The notes under the pieces: model-generated
Seen by the model: only the letters and a program-made list of their open reading frames with translations
Told to the model about the DNA's origin: nothing
Database searches by the model: none
Program-made: the position numbers and the translations under genes
In this document: positions 58,900 to 64,000 of the stretch, in pieces
How the letters are laid out: each line of letters starts with the position of its first letter
Numbering within the stretch: the first letter of the stretch is position 1
Origin: Streptomyces fildesensis
GTDB lineage: Bacteria; Actinomycetota; Actinomycetes; Streptomycetales; Streptomycetaceae
Length of the DNA: 64,000 nt
NCBI RefSeq assembly: GCF_016107395.1
Contig: NZ_JAAIKO010000021.1
Location: 1-64,000, forward strand
Direction: 5' to 3'

Positions 58900-60138
58900 T
58901 TACGCGTCGGTAAAGAATTGGCCACCCCGGTCCGCAGCGGAGGTCACCTCGTCCGCTTCCGCCGCCGGGACCTGGAACAGGCAGTACGCCGCGGCGAGCA
59001 CTCCCGCCGTACCGACGGCGGCGAGCAGCAGGCGGTGGTCGACGACCGCGACGAGGCCGGCGCCCACCAGTCCGCCCACCGCGGTGGGCGCGAAGACGAG
59101 CGTGCTCGCGGTGGCCGCGACCCGGCCGATCAGTGCGGCGGGCGTCTCCCGCTGGACGGCGGTCAGCGCCGCGATCAACACCCACGGCAGCCCGACTCCG
59201 ATCGCCGCGCCGCCGATCAGGGCGGCGGAGACCCACGGAGTGGCGCGTACGGCGGCCCCGAGGGCGAACAGCAGCATGCCGGTGGCCGCGAAGACCCGTT
59301 CCGGCATCCGCCGCAGCAACGCCCCCGCGACCACTCCCCCGACGACCGAGCCCGCGCCCTGCCCCGCGTACAGCACGCCCACGAAGGCGGGCGAACGGTG
59401 CAGGCCCGCGTCGACCACCGCGTAGATCGCCGAGCTGCCGAGCGCGGAGAGCAGCATGGCGATCGAACCGACGGCCACCAGACGGCGCAGCAGCGGATGC
59501 CGGCGCAGGTACCTGATGCCCTCGGCGGTCTGTTCGCGCCAGCCCGTCGTAGCGGGGGCGGGCGGTTCCTCCCGCACCCGGACCATCGCGAAGACGGCCG
59601 CGGCGAGCGCGAAGGTGACGGCGTCGAGCACGGCGACGGAACCGCCGCCGTAGCGGACGTACAGGCCGGCGCCGGCGAGCGGGGCGAGCAGTTTCATCGC
59701 CTCGTTGGCGGTCATCCGCAGTCCGTTGAAGTCGCCGCGCAGTTCGCCGGGGACGGTGGCGGTGACGACGGCGGCCTCGGCCGCGTCGCAGAGCACCGAC
59801 GCGGTCCCGTACAGAACGAGCACGGCGAAGAGGATCCAGACCAGGTCCGCCGTACGGACCACGAGCAGCAGCGGCAGCAGGGCGGCCATCGCGGCGTTGA
59901 CCAGCACCAGGAGCGGGCGGCGGCGCACCCGGTCGACCACGGTGCCGAGCAGCGGACCGGCCAGCGTCGGGGTCCACAGACAGACGCCGACCAGCGCGGC
60001 GAGGCTGCTGGAGCCGGTCAGCGACTTCACCCAGATACCGGCGGCCAGCATCATCGCCGAGCTGCCGAAGCCGGAGACCAGCACCCCGGCCAGATACCTT
60101 CCCGCGTCGCGGTCGCGCAGGACCCCCCAGGCCGTCAT
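58900..60138 (-). CDS. MFS transporter
   Basis: A 412-residue major facilitator with 12 predicted helices (starting GVLVSGFGSSAMMLAAGIWV), probably an exporter. TAGATT is a -10 box seven bases before the ATG, with TTGCCG 17 bp further up, so the mRNA is probably leaderless. The promoter lies within a large inverted repeat with 17-bp perfect arms; the opposite arm leads into remains of a divergent gene. Substrate unknown. Confidence 0.88.
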   Translation of the reverse strand: MTAWGVLRDRDAGRYLAGVLVSGFGSSAMMLAAGIWVKSLTGSSSLAALVGVCLWTPTLAGPLLGTVVDRVRRRPLLVLVNAAMAALLPLLLVVRTADLVWILFAVLVLYGTASVLCDAAEAAVVTATVPGELRGDFNGLRMTANEAMKLLAPLAGAGLYVRYGGGSVAVLDAVTFALAAAVFAMVRVREEPPAPATTGWREQTAEGIRYLRRHPLLRRLVAVGSIAMLLSALGSSAIYAVVDAGLHRSPAFVGVLYAGQGAGSVVGGVVAGALLRRMPERVFAATGMLLFALGAAVRATPWVSAALIGGAAIGVGLPWVLIAALTAVQRETPAALIGRVAATASTLVFAPTAVGGLVGAGLVAVVDHRLLLAAVGTAGVLAAAYCLFQVPAAEADEVTSAADRGGQFFTDA

Positions 60139-60172
60139 GACTCCCAATCTAATGCTTGGGAGTCATGACGGC
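60131..60172. promoter_or_regulatory. Inverted repeat with perfect 17-bp arms over the MFS start
   Basis: GCCGTCATGACTCCCAA (60131-60147) and TTGGGAGTCATGACGGC (60156-60172) flank 8 bp. Both arms contain an ATG pointing outward, so the repeat is shared by two divergent start sites. It may be a regulator site over the promoter. Confidence 0.7.
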
Positions 60173-60262
60173 AACGGGCCCGACAGGGCGGAACAAGCGG
60201 CATCCGGGCGGCACTCACCAAGGTCTACGGCTGGGGCCGGGAGGCCGGTGCGGTGAGCGGCG
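60165..60262 (+). pseudogene. Possible remnant of a divergent ABC transporter ATPase
   Basis: The right arm of the inverted repeat starts an ATG (MTATGPTGRNK). After a frame change, the sequence near 60211 reads ALTKVYGWGREAGAV, close to the opening of MacB/LolD-type ABC ATPases (LTKVYG). Nothing homologous follows and there is no complete gene. This is a weak call based on about 15 residues. Confidence 0.3.
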
Positions 60263-60361
60263 CCGTCGGCGGACAGCGAGCGACGAACAGCGGCGGCCGG
60301 CGGACTGTTCGGTCCATCGGTCGCTGTTCCGTCGCGTCGGTCGCTCGCTCGACCGCGGTGG

Positions 60362-61348
60362 TTACTCCTCGTTCTTGGCCTGGGAGTTGCTCTCGACCGG
60401 CGCTGGCGGCGCCGACGTCAGCGCGGGCGTCGGATCAGCGGGGGTCGGCACGGCGGCGAGCGGAGGGATCGGGGGGACCGGGGGGATGGGTACGACGTCG
60501 GGTACGGGCTCGTTCGCAGGTGGTACGGGTGCGGCGGCGGGCTCGGGATCCGCGGCGGGCCGTACGGCGGCGGGCTCGGCGGCCGGTGCCGGCGGCGTGG
60601 GCGCGGCGCGCTCCAGGAAGCGCAGCAGCTCGACCGGGAACGGCAGCACCAGCGTCGAGTTCTTCTCGGCCGCGACGGCCACCACCGTCTGGAGCAGGCG
60701 CAGTTGGAGGGCGGAGGGGTTGTCCTCCATCTGCTTGGCGGCCTGGGCGAGCACCTTCGACGCCTGCAGTTCGGCGTCCGCGTTGATGATCCGGGCGCGC
60801 CGTTCACGCTCCGCCTCGGCCTGCCGGGACATCGACCGCTTCATCGCCTCCGGCAGCGACACGTCCTTGATCTCGACCCGGTCGATCTGCACACCCCAGC
60901 CCAGCGCCGGGCTGTCGATCATCACTTCCAGGCCTTCGTTCAGCTTCTCCCGGTTCGACAGCAGCTCGTCCAGATCGCTCTTGCCGATGATCGAACGCAG
61001 CGAGGTCTGGGCGACCTGGGACACCGCGAAGCGGTAGTCCTCGACCTGGATGACGGCGTCGACGGCGTTGATGACCTTGAAGTACACGACCGCGTCCACC
61101 TTGACCGAGACGTTGTCGCGGGTGATGCCGTCCTGCCCGGGAATGGGCATCGTCACGATCTGCAGATTGACCTTCCGCAGCCGGTCCACCCCTGGAATGA
61201 CCATGGTGAATCCGGGACCCTTGGGCTCCGACCTGAGCCGGCCCAGCCGCAGCACGACACCCCGCTCGTACTGCCGCACCACCCGGGCGGCAGCCACCCC
61301 GTAAACGGCCCCGGCCGCTAGGACGGCGGACACCAGCTCCACGATCAT
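60362..61348 (-). CDS. Slipin / SPFH-domain membrane protein
   Basis: 328 residues: one N-terminal membrane helix (about 1-22), then an SPFH/band-7 domain (RQYERGVVLRLGRLRSEPKGPGFTMVIPGVDRL; IDRVEIKDVSLPEAMKRSM) with a helical coiled region after it, and a Pro/Ala-rich tail of about 90 residues. Such proteins form membrane microdomain scaffolds. The ATG has GGGGG six bases upstream. No NfeD-type protease partner is adjacent. Confidence 0.92.
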   Translation of the reverse strand: MIVELVSAVLAAGAVYGVAAARVVRQYERGVVLRLGRLRSEPKGPGFTMVIPGVDRLRKVNLQIVTMPIPGQDGITRDNVSVKVDAVVYFKVINAVDAVIQVEDYRFAVSQVAQTSLRSIIGKSDLDELLSNREKLNEGLEVMIDSPALGWGVQIDRVEIKDVSLPEAMKRSMSRQAEAERERRARIINADAELQASKVLAQAAKQMEDNPSALQLRLLQTVVAVAAEKNSTLVLPFPVELLRFLERAAPTPPAPAAEPAAVRPAADPEPAAAPVPPANEPVPDVVPIPPVPPIPPLAAVPTPADPTPALTSAPPAPVESNSQAKNEE

Positions 61349-61550
61349 TTCGGCCCCCTGCCGTATACACGTGCAGTGTCTCCAGCGTACTGCGGGAACC
61401 CCCGCCGAGCGCCGGTCGTACGGGCGGGGCGGCGCACGGCAGGGGCGCCGGGGTCCCACGGGGCAGCCGCACCGCACGGACCTCTCCACGCCGCCGTACC
61501 GCACCGCCACACCACGCCGTCCGCCGCACCGCCCGCCCGAACCGTGCCCG

Positions 61551-62519
61551 TCAGTCCGGCGGCGTACGGTCCGCCGCGCGCAGCAGCCGGGCGGCCACCA
61601 CTCTCAGCTGCTCGGCGAGCTCGGGCGGTTCGTGCACCTCGAACTCCACTCCGAGGAGGGCGATGAAGACGGTGAGGCCGTCGAGCGACTCGGCGCCCGT
61701 CCGCAGTTCGCAGGTCTTGTCGTCGATCGCCTCGATCGTGCCGAAGCCCGTCCAGCCGAAGTCGGCGACCGCCTGCGCCGACATGTGCAGGGTGATCCGC
61801 GCCTGGTAGCGGTAGGCCCTGGTGGTGACCCCCTTGGCGACGTACGCCGCCGCGTCCTCCGGGGGTTCGCGCGGTGCGAAGCGCGGTCCGGTGGGTGACT
61901 TGGGGTCGATCCGGTCGACGCGGAAGGTCCGCCAGTCCTCCCGGCCGGTGTCCCAGGCGAGCAGGTACCAGCGGCGCCCGTGGTTGACCAGGCGGTACGG
62001 CTCGACCGTGCGGCGGCTGGAGGTGCCGCGGTGGTCGCTGTAGTCGAAGCGCAGCCGTTCGCGGTCGCGGCAGGCCGCGCCGATGGCGGTCAGCACGTCC
62101 TGGCCGACGGTCGCCCGGCCGGGCGGGGGCGCGTGGACGGTGATCGCCTGCATGGCCTGGACCCGGTGCCGCAGCCGTGACGGGAGCACCTGCTCCAGCT
62201 TGGACAGCGCCCGGACGGAGACCTCCTCGATCCCGGCGACGGTGCCGCCCACGCCGGTGCGCAGGCACAGCGCGACGGCGACCGCCTCCTCGTCGTCCAG
62301 CAGCAGCGGTGGGAGCGCGGCGCCCGCGCCGAGCCGGTAGCCGCCGGCCGTGCCGGGGGCGGCGTGCACCGGGTAGCCGAGGGTCCGCAGCCGGTCGACG
62401 TCGCGGCGCACCGTGCGCGCGGTGACGTCCAGGCGCGCCGCGAGGTCGGGGCCGGACCAGTCCCGCCGGGACTGGAGGAGCGAGAGCAGACGCAGCAGCC
62501 GCGCCGAGGTCTCCAACAT
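61551..62519 (-). CDS. WYL-domain transcriptional regulator (YafY family)
   Basis: 322 residues: N-terminal HTH (WSGPDLAARLDVTARTVRRDVDRLRTLGYPV) and a central WYL ligand domain (GRRWYLLAWD), with a WCX tail. ATG 62519 is used; ATG 62561 is in frame. Between the two ATGs, the repeats ATGCGGTCAGT and ACTGACCGCAT form 11-bp perfect inverted arms, so the regulator may bind its own start. WYL proteins often sense nucleic-acid or nucleotide signals after DNA damage. Confidence 0.88.
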   Translation of the reverse strand: MLETSARLLRLLSLLQSRRDWSGPDLAARLDVTARTVRRDVDRLRTLGYPVHAAPGTAGGYRLGAGAALPPLLLDDEEAVAVALCLRTGVGGTVAGIEEVSVRALSKLEQVLPSRLRHRVQAMQAITVHAPPPGRATVGQDVLTAIGAACRDRERLRFDYSDHRGTSSRRTVEPYRLVNHGRRWYLLAWDTGREDWRTFRVDRIDPKSPTGPRFAPREPPEDAAAYVAKGVTTRAYRYQARITLHMSAQAVADFGWTGFGTIEAIDDKTCELRTGAESLDGLTVFIALLGVEFEVHEPPELAEQLRVVAARLLRAADRTPPD

Positions 62520-62561
62520 GCGGTCAGTCTGCCAGCCGTCGCGGACAGCCACTGACCGCAT
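62518..62561. promoter_or_regulatory. Inverted repeat at the WYL regulator start
   Basis: ATGCGGTCAGT (62518-62528) and ACTGACCGCAT (62551-62561) are perfect inverted arms of 11 bp separated by 22 bp. They cover both possible start codons. Confidence 0.55.
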
Positions 62562-62643
62562 GGGGCGGAGGTTCACGGGTGCACGGCACCCGAAATCCAC
62601 GGGGGTCCACGGGGGTACGGCACCTCTGTACGGGCACATGGCA

Positions 62644-62674
62644 GAGCCCCCGCCGGCAGGGTCGGCGGGGGCTC
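62644..62674 (-). terminator. Terminator of the streptogrisin-type protease
   Basis: GAGCCCCCGCCG and CGGCGGGGGCTC form a perfect 12-bp GC-rich stem with a 7-base loop, 45 bp downstream of the protease stop. Confidence 0.85.
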
Positions 62675-62718
62675 CGTCCTGTTCGCTGCAGGCCGTCGCC
62701 GGTGTCGGTGGTGGTGCG

Positions 62719-63747
62719 TCAGTAGACGCTGACTCCGTAGGCACTGAGCGCTTCGGTGACCGGCTGGAAGAACGTCGTCCCGCCGGAGGAGCAGTTGCCG
62801 CTGCCGCCCGAGGTGAGGCCGACCGCGATGGAGCCGTTGTAGAGCGAACCGCCGCTGTCGCCGGGCTCGGCACAGACGTTGGTCTTGATCATGCCGTAGA
62901 CGATGTCGCCGCCGCCGTAGTTCACGGTGGCGTTGAGTCCGGTCACCGAGCCGCTGTGGATGCCGGTGGTGGAGCCGCGGCGCTTGACGGGTTCACCGAC
63001 GTAGGCGTTGCCCGCGCTGGCGATGTCCTGGCTGCCGACGGCGCCGGGGTGCGCGATCGAGGAGTTGTCGTAGCGGACGATCCCGTAGTCGTTGTTCGGG
63101 AAGCTGTTGCCGGTGGTCGGGCCGATGGAGGTGCCGGAGGACGTGGTCCAGGCCGGGTAGCCCTCGGTGCAGTGGCCCGCGGTGAGGAAGTAGTACGTGT
63201 TGCCGCTGCGGACGTTGAAGCCGACCGAGCAGCGCCACTGGCTGGTGTAGATGGCGTCCCCGCCGGAGAGCAGCTTGCTGAACTTCCCGGCCACGCGGTT
63301 GATGCTCACGGCGTCGCCGTAGCTCGCGGTGGCCTTGGTGAGCTTGGCCAGCTGGGCGGCGGTGACCCGGCTGTCGACGCTCACGGCGAGCTTGTTGGTC
63401 AGCGGGTCGACGGACCACGCCGAGCCCGCGATGTCGGCGGACCTGGCGGCCTCGCCTGCCTTGTCGAGTACTGCCGAGCTGAAGCGGACGGTCCTGGGTG
63501 TCGCTCCGGCCGCCCGTACGGCGTCGGCGGCCCTGGCCGAGGTGACGTTGACGACGGTGGTCTTCGACGCCGCGTCGTAGTAGCTGCCCGCGGTGGCCGC
63601 GGTGCCGAGCGAGGTGGCGACCGCTGCGGCGGCCTCCGGGGTTGCCGTCGCCGTGGGGGCGGCGTTGGCGGCGGGCAGCGTGAGCGCGGTGACGGCCACC
63701 AGGCCGGACGTCACAGCGAGCAGGCCGGCGCGTCGGGTGATTTTCAT
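62719..63747 (-). CDS. Secreted streptogrisin-like serine protease (S1E)
   Basis: A 342-residue preproenzyme. The signal peptide ends at ANA (29), then a prodomain of about 130 residues, with maturation near residue 160 before SGGDAIY. The triad is His192 (TAGHC), Asp220 (NNDYGIVRY) and Ser298 (GDSGGS); three disulfide pairs are possible. It is the chymotrypsin-like extracellular protease type of Streptomyces. The ATG has AGGAGG five bases upstream, and a strong terminator follows. Confidence 0.96.
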   Translation of the reverse strand: MKITRRAGLLAVTSGLVAVTALTLPAANAAPTATATPEAAAAVATSLGTAATAGSYYDAASKTTVVNVTSARAADAVRAAGATPRTVRFSSAVLDKAGEAARSADIAGSAWSVDPLTNKLAVSVDSRVTAAQLAKLTKATASYGDAVSINRVAGKFSKLLSGGDAIYTSQWRCSVGFNVRSGNTYYFLTAGHCTEGYPAWTTSSGTSIGPTTGNSFPNNDYGIVRYDNSSIAHPGAVGSQDIASAGNAYVGEPVKRRGSTTGIHSGSVTGLNATVNYGGGDIVYGMIKTNVCAEPGDSGGSLYNGSIAVGLTSGGSGNCSSGGTTFFQPVTEALSAYGVSVY

Positions 63748-63798
63748 TCATTCCTCCTGTGGGGGGTGGAGGTCAGCTCGGCCTGTCAGCGCCGCACC

Positions 63799-63827
63799 GA
63801 TTAACGAACTCGACGTGACCCTGACAA
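63799..63827 (-). promoter_or_regulatory. Probable promoter of the protease gene
   Basis: On the minus strand TTGTCA (63827-63822), a 17-bp spacer and TTAATC (63804-63799) precede the start codon by about 50 bp. Confidence 0.4.
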
Positions 63828-64000
63828 GCACTGGACGGGAGTATTCAGAGCCCGCGCGGAACACACAAGGGCGCCTTTCGGCCGCGCCGTTCGGACGCGA
63901 CGGCGCCCCGGCGTCCGTACGGACCACCGAGGCACACCCGTGCTGACGACATCTCAACCGGCCGCGGCCGTCTCTCGAACGGACCTCGGCCGGAGCATCT

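Noticed and set aside
1..64000. CRISPR array, tRNA/rRNA, insertion sequence or prophage
   Set aside because: No regularly spaced repeats with unique spacers, no cloverleaf or rRNA signature, and no transposase, integrase or phage structural gene was recognised.

Overview
The window looks like Streptomyces chromosome or that of a close relative. GC is very high, genes are packed with small gaps, GTG starts are common, TTA codons are very rare, and the content is typical of a streptomycete core region: secreted lipases, a streptogrisin-type protease, an AA10 polysaccharide monooxygenase with a LAETG sorting signal, a PknB-like kinase and many TetR/GntR/MarR regulators. About 50 protein genes were found. 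I saw no rRNA, tRNA, CRISPR array, transposase or prophage gene. No gene-free stretch exceeds about 300 bases; the longest (48.73-49.00, 51.51-51.79, 63.75-64.00 kb) hold only promoters and short repeats.

Layout. 0-4 kb: truncated divergent gene, TetR, pirin, a 57-aa protein, an orphan AtuA-like protein. 4-8 kb: membrane protein, a decayed oxidoreductase pseudogene, an ASCH-Nudix fusion, two DUF202 membrane proteins. 7.8-11 kb: MarR-controlled efflux/oxidoreductase operon. 11-18 kb: an uncharacterised protein, a gluconate module (GntR, gntK, gntP), an MBL hydrolase, glucarate dehydratase with an ADP-ribosylglycohydrolase. 18-27 kb: APH-like kinase plus acyl-CoA dehydrogenase, XRE/GNAT pair, TetR plus quinone oxidoreductase, SDR plus acyl-CoA ligase. 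27-35 kb: alpha/beta hydrolase with a TTA codon, penicillin acylase, aminotransferase IV, MBL hydrolase, amidase. 35-44 kb: MaoC hydratase, acyl-CoA dehydrogenase, alcohol and aldehyde dehydrogenases, molybdopterin oxidoreductase and three TetR regulators. 44-48 kb: homogentisate dioxygenase with its GntR, and an orphan type ISP restriction specificity protein. 49-64 kb: kinase, SGNH lipase, AAA ATPase, CGNR regulator, carboxyltransferase, LPMO, MarR/cupin, secreted lipase, MFS, slipin, WYL regulator, protease.

How it fits together. The 18-44 kb part holds the pieces of one or more acyl-CoA catabolic routes (ligase, SDR, kinase, two acyl-CoA dehydrogenases, MaoC, ADH, ALDH). The kinase/dehydrogenase pair resembles the LvaA/LvaC and ACAD10/11 systems that remove 4-hydroxyl groups through a phosphate intermediate, and a ligase/SDR operon lies 6 kb away. 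Three families of near-identical TetR-type operators recur across separate operons here, which suggests cross-regulation rather than isolated local switches. Other control signals include a perfect 34-bp palindrome over the hmgA promoter, a CRP-like site before a secreted lipase, leaderless-type promoters under operator palindromes, and short tandem duplications at several gene 3-prime ends.
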